Shown: positions 54,786 to 64,000, counted from the stretch's first letter. The stretch is DNA of 64,000 nucleotides from Brevipalpus yothersi (GCA_003956705.1 QZCP01000064.1:1-64000), one strand, 5' to 3'. Notes: generated by a model not told the origin, from the letters alone. A program made the numbers and translations.

Positions 54786-57429
54786 CGAGCAGAAGAAAGG
54801 AGAACCAGTGCATGATTATATACTGAATATGCGAGCCCTATGTATGCGTTTTAATCGTGAAATGGATGAGACTATGATCATCATTCACGTCCGGGAAGGA
54901 TTAGATGATAGGCTGAAAAAGTGGGTCAGTCATAGGAATCCTCAGACATTAGACGAGCTTATCGAGGAAGCTCAGAATGCTGAGATGGCTGAGGAAGAGA
55001 ATCATGAACAAACCGTTTCGAACCATGAGTCACTCATGAAAACCGTTGAAACTTCGAGTAGTGTGGTTCAAAGTTTGAGTGAGCGATTGGAAAGTTTAAC
55101 AAACGCTACGGCATCAATAGCAGCGGAGACAAGAACTTCCCCTCCAAGGATCCAAGCTTCAAGTGGTACTGACAATGTGAGAAGTCAAACCACGCCAATT
55201 ACTTGCAATTATTGTCGAAAAATTGGACACCGATGGAGAGAGTGCCGCAAAAGAATGGCTGATGAAAGCAGAAATTCTAGTGGCCAAAATATCTCCGGCC
55301 CTTCTCAAATTCCGAGCCAAAATGGGCGACCACAGACCAGTGGTCCCGGTAGAGAGGCCGAAGGTCAGCGCCGAGGACCTCGAGGCCCTCGAGTTGTCCA
55401 GCAAATCGCTGAGGAGGTCAGTGATGTCATTCAGCTAGTTGTTGTTGGACTAACTAGAATAGTTCGCCGAAATAAGTTAGTTTATGCTCCAATCGAAATC
55501 AAAAAGAAGTCATACCAGGCTTGTGTAGATTCTGGAAGTGAAGTGTCAATTATTACCGAAGCAGTCTTTAAGGAGACTCAAGCAAATTTGTACTCATATT
55601 CTGGACCCGGAGCTTAATCTGCCAGTAACAATCCGTTACGACCACCTGGTGAATGTGACTTAGTCATCACAGTGCTGGCCGGGAATCAAAATATCACAAT
55701 TGATGCAACGTTCATCGTTGTACCATCTCTCCCCGTTGGGATCAACGTGTTACTCGGCCAAGATATCGCCGAAGTGGCAGATCTATGGGTTGGATGCCGA
55801 GATAAGGTTATCGAAGTGGGGAAAAATGCTAGTAAATTGGAAGTTTTAGGCGAACAAACAGTAACTGAGGTTGCTTGCCCAGTGCTAATAGGCGAACCCG
55901 AAAAAAAATATGCGGCTGTTAAAATATCTGAAAAAATTGATCCGGTGAGAAGGAATGAGTTGGTTCAACTGCTGGATCGGTATGAATACATGTTTGCAAC
56001 GAATGACAAAGAGTTGGGTTGTACTAATGTATGCCAGTTCCGAGTGGATACTGGTGATCATTTACCAGTCCATTCAGCTCCTCATCGGCAATCAGTGAAA
56101 AAACGTGAGATCATTGATAAGATAGTGGCTGAGCTGTTGGAGGCAGGGATTATTTCGCCTGCCATATCTCCATGGGGATTTCCAGTTGTACTGGTACCCA
56201 AGAAAACTGGGGAGATGAGAATGTGTGTTGATTTCAGGCGGCTAAATGCAATAACAGAAGCGTTCAAATATCCGTTACCGAGGATTGAAGCAGCTCTCGA
56301 TGCACTGGAAGGCTCGACTTACTTTAGCCTCCTCGATTTGAGGTCAGGGTATCATCAAGTTGAAGTCCATCCTGAAGATAGACCCAAGCTAACGTTGGTG
56401 ACTGAAACAGGCGCTTACTCTTACAATCGTACACCGTTCGGGGCGATGAATGCTGGAAGCTATTTCCAGTATATTTTGGATCAAGTGCTAGCCCCACTTA
56501 AGTACAACACTTGCTTAGTGTATATCGACGATATTGTAATCTTTTCCAAGACGTTCGAGTGTCATTTGGAACGAATTGAAAAGGTCTTCAGACTTTTGTC
56601 TGATGCCAATCTTCGGCTTAAGCCATCAAAATGTGAATTTCTCTTGGATGAAATTCTTTATTTAGGGCATCGAATCAATCAGTTCGGCCAAAGGCCAGAT
56701 TATGAGAAAATAAGAGCGGTAAAAGATTTTCCAGTACCAATGACGCTCAAAGATGTCAGGTCTTTCGTGGCTCTATGTTCTTACTACCGAAAATTCATAA
56801 AAAATTTCTCCTTCATTGCCAAGCCATTAACTGATCTCACCCGAAAGGAAGAGCCTTTCAAGTGGGGAGAAGATCAGCAACAAGCTTTTCAGAAGCTGAA
56901 AAATGCTCTAATCAGAGAACCAGTATTAATTCATTACGAATCATCCAGAGAGACGCAAGTAAGAACTGATGCCAGTGACTTTGGACTAGGAGCTATACTA
57001 CTCCAACAAGTTGACGGAAAATGGCATCCTGTGGCTTATGCCAGTAGGTTGTTGAAGAATGCTGAGTTGAATTATCATATCGGAGACAAAGAGTGTTTGG
57101 CCATAGTGTATGCAGTCACCAAATGGAATCATTACCTTGACGGCATCTATTTCGAAGTTATAACTGATCATTGTTCATTATGTTTCCTCATAAGTAAGAA
57201 AGATTTACCTCCAAGGCTCATGCGTTATGCCCTAAAGTTGCAACAATATAACTTCAAAATTGTATATAAGTCTGGCAAACACCATCATGATGTTGATGCT
57301 CTCTCCAGATATCCATTGGTTTCCAATGAGTCTGAAGAAAAAGGGGAAGATGATGAGAGTGAGCAATATTTGGTTGGCTTGTGTATGCAAGTGGTAGAAG
57401 AAGAAGATGAAATAAAACGAAAGCAGTGA
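54786..57429 (+). pseudogene. pol: Gag C-terminus, protease, reverse transcriptase, RNase H
   Basis: One frame runs from the end of the foldback to 57429 with a single TAA at 55615. In order: Gag capsid end, CCHC knuckle (CNYCRKIGHRWREC, near 55204), aspartic protease (CVDSGSEVSII, near 55520, and the VLLGQDI region after the stop), reverse transcriptase (VYIDDIVIFS box near 56520), RNase H (VRTDASDFGLGAIL near 56960) and the tail ending SGKHHHDVDALSRYP. The TAA falls where the old element has a GAA codon, and the closing TGA (57427) falls where it has an Arg codon. Both look like nonsense mutations rather than natural gene borders. Confidence 0.85.
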
Positions 57430-60400
57430 GAGGACCCAAAATTGAGCTCAATAATTTACAGAATGAATATCATGGACAGCTTGTCAAAGCGAGCTAGAGC
57501 TCGACTGTCAAGGTATAAAATGCATGATGGTCTACTGTACCGGTTGGTAAAACAACCATACAGAGAAGAGTGTAGCATCATGGTACCATGTGGTATGCAA
57601 GAATCTATTTGTCAGGCTTACCATGATGAAGTGTTGGCTGTCCATCCTAACGCTGAGCGCATCTATCAGAGAATAATTACGAAATATTATTGGGCAGGGA
57701 TGGCGAAAGATATCAACGAATACGTCGCTTCCTGTGACTCATGCCAAAAATTTAAACGCCCCTTTAGGCTGAGCGCGCCGTTACGATCGATCCATTCGAG
57801 TGCTCCATTTGAGAGAATAGGAATAGATGTAGTGGGACCTCTGCCTCCTGTTGCATCTTACCGTTACATTCTTGTAGCTACCGATTACTTCACTCGGTAT
57901 GCAGAGACTAGAGCCGTTGAAAACTATCAGTCCGGGTTGACCAGCCGCTTCTTAATTGAAAATATTATCGCTCGGCATGGATGTCCCAAAATTATTCAGA
58001 GCGATCAAGGAACAAATTTTATTTCTTGGCTTGTCCAGGAAGTGGCCAAATTCATGGGGACTACTTGGAATTTCGCCAGCGCATACCACCCACAGAGTAG
58101 TGGTATGGTCGAAAAAACTAACCAAACCCTAGCGAACATTTTGAAGCATTACACCAAAAATCAGAAACGATGGAATTTGATCTTACCGCTCGTTCAATTT
58201 GCCTATAACACTAGTATCAATAAATCTACCAAAGCATCGCCATTCTTTCTCCTGTATGGCCGACATCCCACTTTGCCTGTTGACATTAGATTCGAGCCGG
58301 AAGTCAGCACTGAGTATGATGAAGAGTCGGCAGAAAGACAGACCGATTTAACCAAATATCGGGAATTCATTCTGGAGCAATGGCCTTTGCTACGGGATAT
58401 GGCGGCGACTTATTCTTTAGAAAGCAAAATGGGTCAAGCTCTTACTCATGACACCAGTCACCGGCTGGAAAAATTCAAGTTGGGAGAGCTGGTTCTAATT
58501 GACCTCCCAACAGCAACTGGCAAATTAGATCCGAAATTTGCAGGTCCATTCCCGATTGAACGTGTAATTGGAGAGACGACTTATGGAATTACCGTGGCAG
58601 GGAAACAAAAGACGTATCATATCGATAGGTTGAAGCGCTATCGCCGAAGACCAGGTGAAGAGGTCACCGTTGATGAGATACAAGTTCCCGAGACGCAAGC
58701 TAGTCCTCCAGAGCAATCCACTGTAACGCAAGAAGGCGACACAACTATCTTGGGAACTGATGTTGAATCCTTTGTCGAACCTGACTTGCTAGAGCAGGAC
58801 AGTCAGCAAACAATTGAGCAAGAGGATCATCCTTCTCTCGAGATTCATCGCGTGGACGATGTTGAGCATGACGATCCCATTAATGCGGATGAACCTGGCT
58901 CTTCTGTCCGTAATGATTCTCGAAACTTATCACAGGGGCATGAGGGAGATGGAAATGGGCATAATGAAGGTGACAGTTCGGCCGACGAGAGTAATGAAGT
59001 ACTTGATTCTGGATCAGGGAGATACGAGGTTAAACTGCTTCAGAAGAGGAAGAGGCAGAAAGGACACAAAAATTGGACGAAAAAAGGAACGAAAACTACT
59101 AGGCGCACAGAGCGGGAAAACTATAAATCAAAACGAGCAAACAATCTCATAAAAACGTTGTTGGCTCTATCATTGATCAATGTGGCTGGAACTGTGTTAT
59201 CACCAGAATCACCAATTGAGTGGAGGAATATGGCATTGAAGGCTAGTAAAGGAGTCGTTCAAATTAACATGATGTTGAAAACTGTATCACCATGCCTGAG
59301 ACCTAACGCCACGATCTGGCGTTTCAGCAGGAACATATCTTCACCACCTGGTCCAGTAATTAATCAAAAATCTGCTGAGCGAGAAATAACCTCATCTGAT
59401 TATGCCGTACAGGGTGACCAAAATGAAGTTGATGAAATGGTGAAGATGACGAAGAGGAAATCTGATATAATGATACCTTGTCGATTCTTCGATAATCATT
59501 GTCGCCAAATAGAAAATTTACAGGGGTGGACATACATTATCCTTTTTGCTTGTGGTCAAAGGCTATCGGACAGCAACTGCGCCACAGCTACAGGCTACTC
59601 AAGTGCATGTAAGGTGGAGGAAATATCTGATGAGCAGGGTATAAGGTGCATAAACGAATATGGCGTTCCAAGAATTTGCTTGGACACCAACCCAGAATTT
59701 GCCAAAGAAAATTCAAAGATAAAGTTTTCATGCCATGCTACCGCTTACTATGCAACGAAAACTTTCGTGAAAAATGAATGGAGATACTTATCCAACTCCA
59801 GTTCACTTGGATTGGCAATCACAGTCAACGAGCAAATTCCGAAAGTTTCTAATTTCAGTTACCTCTATGGAACCAATTCTGCGGGTACCCATTGTCACAT
59901 GATCACAAAAGAAATAATAATCACTGGAAATACAGCCTTTACATGCTGGGCTAGGGTTGGTAACAAATTACGTAGCCGCACTCGAGTTTACTTCACGGAT
60001 GTAGGAGACTATTTTAAAGCGAAAAAGATAAAGCGACAAAGCGACAGTGACTCTATCGACCTTAACCAGTATATGAATTATACTCTTCAAGAATGTAAAA
60101 AGAGTTACGAAGTAGACTATCTCGAACCTTTGAAAGAAGTCTGTCAAGCCAATGTTAGAAGTAAAAGGTCCGCTATGCTCGTGGCTGGAGTGATCTCAAT
60201 TGGAGGAATCATCTTGGCCTCTGCAATGAACACCTATTTGATGGTCCAGATGAGCTCACGAGTGAGTGATTTGGACCACAAGGTTGATACGAACTATGAT
60301 GAACTATCAAGTTTGACTGAAAGAGTTGCCCAAAAGTATCAAATGCTGCAAACGGCGGTAAAGGCCAACCAGATGAAAGTCCAAGAGGTGATTAATGATC

Positions 60401-61542
60401 TCAGAAAGGTAAATGCTACGATGAATACTCTCTTCCTTCTGATCCCAGCATTAAACTCAAGGTACACCGTTATCACAGTTGAGTTGAAGGCGGCTGGACA
60501 GTATTTTCGGGAAGCAGCGAGAGCTAGGATGGGTAGTGGTGCGATTAGTCCCAAGTTGTTTCAAGGGTTGAGAATCAATGAATTGTGTGATGGACTTGGG
60601 CACTGTCCTTTCGAACAGATACATGCTTTCAACTGCAAGCTGAAGGACCATGATGAATACCAAAACTTTACCGCTAGCTTCCTAACTCATTTAATGGATG
60701 AAGATCGTAAGGTCGTGAAAGCCAGGCCATTCAATTTGTATCGGGAGAATAAGACTCATACATGTAAACTCCAATACCAGGGTCCAGTGGTGCTACTGCT
60801 AGAAAAGAACACTTCAAGAGTCTGCCGTCTCCGACAATCAGAGATAGAGGGAGAAAATGTACCGATACCTCCAAAGGGTCCCTGTAAAGAAGCTATTCTA
60901 TCTGAAACTGATGCAATGTGGAAAGTGAGTGAATGTAAAAGTGGTAACGATACTTTCGATCCTGAGCTCGATGTGCGATGGGTTGAAGGTTCTTATCTGA
61001 TACAATGTTTTGGAAATAACCTCACCTATAAAGGCATGATGCAGCCTTGCCCACCATCTGTGTTACGGATGTCTCCGAGAAGTAATTTCAGCATCGGAGA
61101 TAGAAGTAATTTGTACTATGCCGACAGGGTGATCAGGAGAGAAAGTTTAGGTGAAGAATGGGTCTCTATGATCACAGTCCGACTACCACCTATGCCTCCG
61201 TTGCAGAAATGGGAGTTTCCCGAGGTCACAGATCTTGATCTTCCGGTAATCATTCGAAAGTCAACTCGATACGTACCGATGAATGTACAGATGATGCTCT
61301 TCTGGGTATTCGTACCCATATTGGTGTTAACAGCTCTTTGTTTGTGTTACTCGTGGTGCTGTAGAGTAAAGTTTCGAGTGGTTAGAGGAACCGCCAATGT
61401 AGCAAGTTTGGTAAAGCAATCCAGGAGACCATATGTGGTTAATATATTAACCCAGACCCCCTCAGAGGAAGAGGAACTCAAGCCTCTTTCATTCCTTGAA
61501 CTGCAACGAATAAAAAACGCAACCAGGCGGCCATATTTTTAA
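57430..61542 (+). CDS. pol-env: integrase-Env fusion ORF (1366 aa from first ATG)
   Basis: First ATG 57442; the same frame as RNase H upstream. Integrase: zinc region H61, H68, C98, C101; catalytic D129, D188, E224 (35 residues between the last two); GPF/Y-like C-terminal module (AGPFPIERV). An acidic linker (about 405-535) and a Lys/Arg-rich stretch (540-565) follow. A signal-like hydrophobic segment (569-584) then opens the Env. Env has many Cys and N-x-S/T sites, a furin-type R-S-K-R at 906-909 followed by a hydrophobic Gly/Ala-rich fusion-peptide-like segment (910-937), heptad-rich helices to about 1030, a transmembrane segment near 1283-1305 and a tail of about 60 residues. This is a class I fusion protein layout. 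No stop separates integrase from Env. In gypsy-type elements Env is usually made from a spliced RNA. Confidence 0.88.
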   Translation, partial: EDPKLSSIIYRMNIMDSLSKRARARLSRYKMHDGLLYRLVKQPYREECSIMVPCGMQESICQAYHDEVLAVHPNAERIYQRIITKYYWAGMAKDINEYVASCDSCQKFKRPFRLSAPLRSIHSSAPFERIGIDVVGPLPPVASYRYILVATDYFTRYAETRAVENYQSGLTSRFLIENIIARHGCPKIIQSDQGTNFISWLVQEVAKFMGTTWNFASAYHPQSSGMVEKTNQTLANILKHYTKNQKRWNLILPLVQFAYNTSINKSTKASPFFLLYGRHPTLPVDIRFEPEVSTEYDEESAERQTDLTKYREFILEQWPLLRDMAATYSLESKMGQALTHDTSHRLEKFKLGELVLIDLPTATGKLDPKFAGPFPIERVIGETTYGITVAGKQKTYHIDRLKRYRRRPGEEVTVDEIQVPETQASPPEQSTVTQEGDTTILGTDVESFVEPDLLEQDSQQTIEQEDHPSLEIHRVDDVEHDDPINADEPGSSVRNDSRNLSQGHEGDGNGHNEGDSSADESNEVLDSGSGRYEVKLLQKRKRQKGHKNWTKKGTKTTRRTERENYKSKRANNLIKTLLALSLINVAGTVLSPESPIEWRNMALKASKGVVQINMMLKTVSPCLRPNATIWRFSRNISSPPGPVINQKSAEREITSSDYAVQGDQNEVDEMVKMTKRKSDIMIPCRFFDNHCRQIENLQGWTYIILFACGQRLSDSNCATATGYSSACKVEEISDEQGIRCINEYGVPRICLDTNPEFAKENSKIKFSCHATAYYATKTFVKNEWRYLSNSSSLGLAITVNEQIPKVSNFSYLYGTNSAGTHCHMITKEIIITGNTAFTCWARVGNKLRSRTRVYFTDVGDYFKAKKIKRQSDSDSIDLNQYMNYTLQECKKSYEVDYLEPLKEVCQANVRSKRSAMLVAGVISIGGIILASAMNTYLMVQMSSRVSDLDHKVDTNYDELSSLTERVAQKYQMLQTAVKANQMKVQEVINDLRKVNATMNTLFLLIPALNSRYTVITVELKAAGQYFREAARARMGSGAISPKLFQGLRINELCDGLGHCPFEQIHAFNCKLKDHDEYQNFTASFLTHLMDEDRKVVKARPFNLYRENKTHTCKLQYQGPVVLLLEKNTSRVCRLRQSEIEGENVPIPPKGPCKEAILSETDAMWKVSECKSGNDTFDPELDVRWVEGSYLIQCFGNNLTYKGMMQPCPPSVLRMSPRSNFSIGDRSNLYYADRVIRRESLGEEWVSMITVRLPPMPPLQKWEFPEVTDLDLPVIIRKSTRYVPMNVQMMLFWVFVPILVLTALCLCYSWCCRVKFRVVRGTANVASLVKQSRRPYVVNILTQTPSEEEELKPLSFLELQRIKNATRRPYF

Positions 61543-61557
61543 GGCTGTCTGATAGTC

Positions 61558-61696
61558 GGCCCAGTGAAGGGCCATCGAATTGAAATGAACGAGGTTATCT
61601 ATACGTAAAATAGTCCCAGTGAAGGGACAACAAACAAGGTCGTCAGAAATATTATTCCGCACAATTATTGAATTTTAATTAATCCCAGTGAAGGGA
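61558..61696 (+). other. three AGTGAA-loop hairpins between env and the accessory ORF
   Basis: GGCCC-AGTGAA-GGGCC (61558-61573), GTCCC-AGTGAA-GGGAC (61613-61628) and TCCC-AGTGAA-GGGA (61683-61696). The loop is invariant while the outer stem pairs change in compensation (GG/CC, GT/AC, T/A). Loop starts are 55 and 69 bp apart. A structured RNA element is the simplest reading. Confidence 0.75.
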
Positions 61697-61725
61697 AAAA
61701 TTTAACTCAAAGCTATTTGTTACAG

Positions 61726-62955
61726 ATGGAACCGCTAGATTGGGATTTCGAACCTGATTACGAGGTAGAGGAGCCTACGAGATTTAGGTGTTTTCTGATT
61801 CGGAGCGTGGACCAGCATCATTTTGTCAACAGTTATGGGACGCCTGTACCGGAAAGGCAACTTGACCCGAAGGAACCTGGTTATGCCGAAAAGAAACAGT
61901 TAACGAAGTTTGACATTCGAGCAACAGATCGGAAAAGGAGTCTGTACACAAAACTCTCCGTTGCGGGCGCTGAATCTGAAGTGGAGCACGCTGTAGAAGC
62001 ATTGAAAACGATGAAATTGAAGGTGGAACGAGGCACCAATTATTCCTCGTTCTGGAGAGAGTTGCCAACGAATCATTGCTCAATTTGCTACCAAACGGGA
62101 CATGACAGGGAGCAGTGCTCTAACTGTGGTTGGTGCTGTGAAGCTGGACACGTAAAGTGGAGTTGTCCGAAGCAAGCGAGACATCGAAGAGCCATGGTTG
62201 GAGCTATTGCAAATTCTATTTCATGGAATGAACAAAAAATGTGGAAACGAGATCTTCTCGGGGGGTTTAAGGTCACGCCATGGTGGCATCAACCTGGCCG
62301 AATATTCTATGAATGGGTACGAAAGATGAAACCGATTGGACCAGAAGGAGAAAAGAAACTGACTTTCGCTGTTGACACCGCAGGAGCCGGTTTGAATGTC
62401 CATGTGTCTGGTTGGGTCAATGGTACATTTGGAGTACAAACCATCTACTTCGACACAGCCCGTGTTGATCCATGCGAAGTGAAAACATGTACGCCAATCT
62501 CAGGTGTCCAAGAACAGGAGTTAGTGAGAGGAAGTGAATCCTCCAAAATCAGAGAGAATTTATTCAGAATTATCAGAGGTAGGCGAGTATTGGTTAATGG
62601 TGGATGGGATTTTGCTAACCTCGGAATAAGTAATGAACACTTACGAGAAGCAAGAGTTGAATTGATCGATACTGCGAATCTATTTGCGAGTACAGAGATT
62701 GGACAAATAGCCCTGGAAATTCATGATCAGTTTTGGTTCCGGGGAAATAAACTGAGAAGATCTAGTTGGCATCACCCTGTGAATGGGCATTCACCCGAAA
62801 GAGATAGCAGATTGACGTTGCTGATCTACAAGAGGTATTTGAGCATACAAGAAACCATGAATCGAAGGCCAACGGAAATGGAGATAAGAAGAGCTAAAGA
62901 TCATCCTTATGACTTCCAAATTTGGTTGAGAGAACAAGAAAACCGTTTGCCCTGA
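61726..62955 (+). CDS. accessory ORF: double CCHC knuckle plus DEDDh exonuclease-like domain (409 aa)
   Basis: The ATG at 61726 directly follows TATTTGTTACAG, a strong splice acceptor, so a spliced mRNA is likely. Two tandem CCHC knuckles (C118-C121-H126-C131 and C134-C137-H142-C147) are followed by a domain resembling ISG20/REXO4 exonucleases. Matching parts are AVDTAGAG (D217; the usual DxE glutamate is A219), TPISGVQEQEL (the family's T-x-S/Y-G-I motif), GRRVLVNGGWDFANLG (D295), a DTANLF motif, and GHSPERDSRLTLLIYKRY (H355-x4-D360). Thus D, D, H and D of the DEDDh set are kept and E is lost. It lies between env and the 3' LTR, where gypsy-like elements normally have nothing. The frame is fully open. 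The function is not established; RNA binding or an inactive or altered nuclease is inferred. Confidence 0.7.
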   Translation: MEPLDWDFEPDYEVEEPTRFRCFLIRSVDQHHFVNSYGTPVPERQLDPKEPGYAEKKQLTKFDIRATDRKRSLYTKLSVAGAESEVEHAVEALKTMKLKVERGTNYSSFWRELPTNHCSICYQTGHDREQCSNCGWCCEAGHVKWSCPKQARHRRAMVGAIANSISWNEQKMWKRDLLGGFKVTPWWHQPGRIFYEWVRKMKPIGPEGEKKLTFAVDTAGAGLNVHVSGWVNGTFGVQTIYFDTARVDPCEVKTCTPISGVQEQELVRGSESSKIRENLFRIIRGRRVLVNGGWDFANLGISNEHLREARVELIDTANLFASTEIGQIALEIHDQFWFRGNKLRRSSWHHPVNGHSPERDSRLTLLIYKRYLSIQETMNRRPTEMEIRRAKDHPYDFQIWLREQENRLP

Positions 62956-63225
62956 ATGTTTAGAAGTTGCTGGGGTTCTAAAGAGAGATTTCACATGCAT
63001 ATTATTATAAACTTGTATTAGCATATTATTATGTCCGTAGTGTTATCAGTGTGTTTGAAAATTCAATACATCAGCATGTGGTGCAATCACATATTTAATG
63101 ATATATATGACTTATGAGATGATGTTTTAAATTTACCTTAATGTAATAGTATTGTATTCTATGGTCTTAATATTAATTGTAATCATATAATGGGAAAGAG
63201 ACTTCCCATCTTGGACTGGGTGAAG

Positions 63226-63498
63226 TGCAACCGAGATAGTTGCATGATATCGATTGGCAGAATCATGTATAGCGAGAGCCGAAAATCGATATTCTGAAGC
63301 TTATATATAAAAATCAATAATTTCAAGGTCTCCCCTGGGTTGGGAGCAATGAGAGTAAGCTAGTATTGAATGAATAAAAGTCAGTATGTTGACAGTATTA
63401 AAAGAATGTAGATGAAATTTTTGGAAGTGGAATTGAGGGTGTGGTTCTTCGCCCAGTTGGTTCAAAATTTTGGACTTTGGACCTGGAATTGATTTCCA
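63226..63498 (+). repeat. 3' LTR
   Basis: 273 bp. Compared with the 5' LTR it has an extra AA (GCAGAATCATG), a C-to-T and an A-to-G change. It is preceded by GGACTGGGTGAAG, a poor polypurine tract. Confidence 0.93.
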
Positions 63499-63503
63499 CA
63501 CAA
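63499..63503. repeat. target-site duplication CACAA, right
   Basis: Identical to 51725-51729. Confidence 0.9.
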
Positions 63504-63831
63504 CTCTAACTTAATTCGTTCCTGTGAACGAAAAATAACCTAACAAACTAAAGATGATAGACTGAATAACCAATAAAAATCGGACAGCATAACGGGACGA
63601 TATAAGCTAAAATTAGATAGGGGTTCACCCAGGCCGCCTTTATGCGGAGATTCTTCGCTGCATCTTCTGATACAGGCAACTCCTATGGAGGCACCTTGCT
63701 CAAGAGTGACCATCGACTCTCCGGGAACCTAACAGGAAAGTAAACTGAAGACTGAGGCCTATCTCCCCAGTCTTGTCACAAAAAACAAATACAGCAAATG
63801 AACATCTGCTTTCATGCGTATGTATGTATGT

Positions 63832-63834
<3 letters not shown>

Positions 63835-63889
<55 letters not shown>
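63835..63889 (+). repeat. (GA)n microsatellite
   Basis: A GAGA run lies within repeat unit U; the other copy has a shorter, mixed GAAA/GAGA tract at 25685-25740. Flanking reading frames on both strands are artefacts. Confidence 0.95.
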
Positions 63890-63891
<2 letters not shown>

Positions 63892-64000
63892 AAAATCAAG
63901 AAAAGCGCTCGAAAGCACCGGCCGACAGATGGAGCTACACAGTAGCAGGTCGCGCCATCTAGATTTTTGAGAAAACTAGCCGGCATGGTCATTAGACCAT

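Larger units (their letters stand above)
51730..63498 (+). mobile_element. young Ty3/gypsy-type env-bearing LTR element (11.8 kb)
   Basis: LTRs of 271 and 273 bp (51730-52000 and 63226-63498) start TG and end CA, are flanked by CACAA, and differ by two substitutions and one 2-bp indel. The order is leader, gag, protease, RT, RNase H, integrase, env, hairpin spacer, accessory ORF. A 1.5 kb foldback transposon (53258-54785) sits in gag, and in-frame stops lie at 55615 and 57427. Integration site and pol order are those of Ty3/gypsy (Metaviridae); an env makes it errantivirus-like. It is inserted into repeat unit U. Confidence 0.93.
63499..64000 (-). repeat. repeat unit U (copy 2), part right of the LTR element
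   Basis: Continues the unit begun at 51640 and matches 25370-25870 (GTTCCTG...GAACGAAAAATAACCTAACA, GGTTCACCCAGGCCGC, GCCATCTAGATTTTTGA). It runs to the window end, so the boundary is not seen. Confidence 0.8.

Noticed and set aside
62371..62810. Reading the accessory ORF's C-terminal domain as a second RNase H of the retroviral type
   Set aside because: The T-x-x-G, DT and H-x4-D order fits DEDDh exonucleases better than the DEDD order of retroviral RNase H; an RNase H-like fold is shared by both, so this should be tested structurally.

Overview
The window looks like a repeat-dense stretch of an arthropod nuclear genome. The evidence is AT-rich DNA, a DEAD-box helicase gene with 55-64 bp introns, an alpha-1,3-fucosyltransferase, a reeler-type secreted protein, a short TTAGG-type telomere-like tract, and DNA transposons, a Helitron and env-bearing Ty3/gypsy elements of animal type. 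The compact introns would suit a small-genome arthropod such as an acariform mite, but the sequence does not fix the species.

Positions 1-31000 are a nest of transposons. One DDE transposase family recurs six times (about 30-1215 +, 11206-12127 -, 14344-16501 -, 20297-20417 +, 22781-25103 -, 28086-28856 +). Pieced together, it has an N-terminal Cys cluster, an acidic linker, a DDE_Tnp_4-like catalytic core and a C-terminal SWIM-type CxC...CxH finger, with short introns at shared positions. Every copy is broken. Two copies lie inside units with 0.5-0.7 kb terminal inverted repeats. A DD41D mariner with about 310 bp inverted repeats and internal tRNA-like SINE sequence lies at 6754-9171.

Positions 31000-40500 hold the host genes: a type II membrane protein, several small secreted-peptide candidates with 55-180 bp introns, a reeler-domain protein, a small charged protein, the three-exon DDX54/Dbp10 helicase, and a GT10 fucosyltransferase lacking its N-terminal exon. 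A Tc1-like element (40854-43000) carries an apparently intact transposase split by an intron that holds the 498-N assembly gap.

Positions 46500-64000 are a second nest. An old gypsy element (46984-50366) is cut off by a degenerate Helitron fragment (50370-51630). Next comes a repeat unit split by a young gypsy-type element (51730-63498) with near-identical LTRs and a CACAA target duplication. Without a 1.5 kb foldback transposon in gag and two nonsense codons, its Gag, protease, RT, RNase H, integrase and Env lie in one continuous reading frame. Downstream is an additional ORF (61726-62955) with two CCHC knuckles and a domain resembling DEDDh (ISG20/REXO4-like) exonucleases. Between env and this ORF are three hairpins with the same AGTGAA loop and compensating stem changes. 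The same loop-stem motif occurs twice in the leader of each gypsy element. The accessory ORF and the hairpin set are the best candidates for something undescribed.
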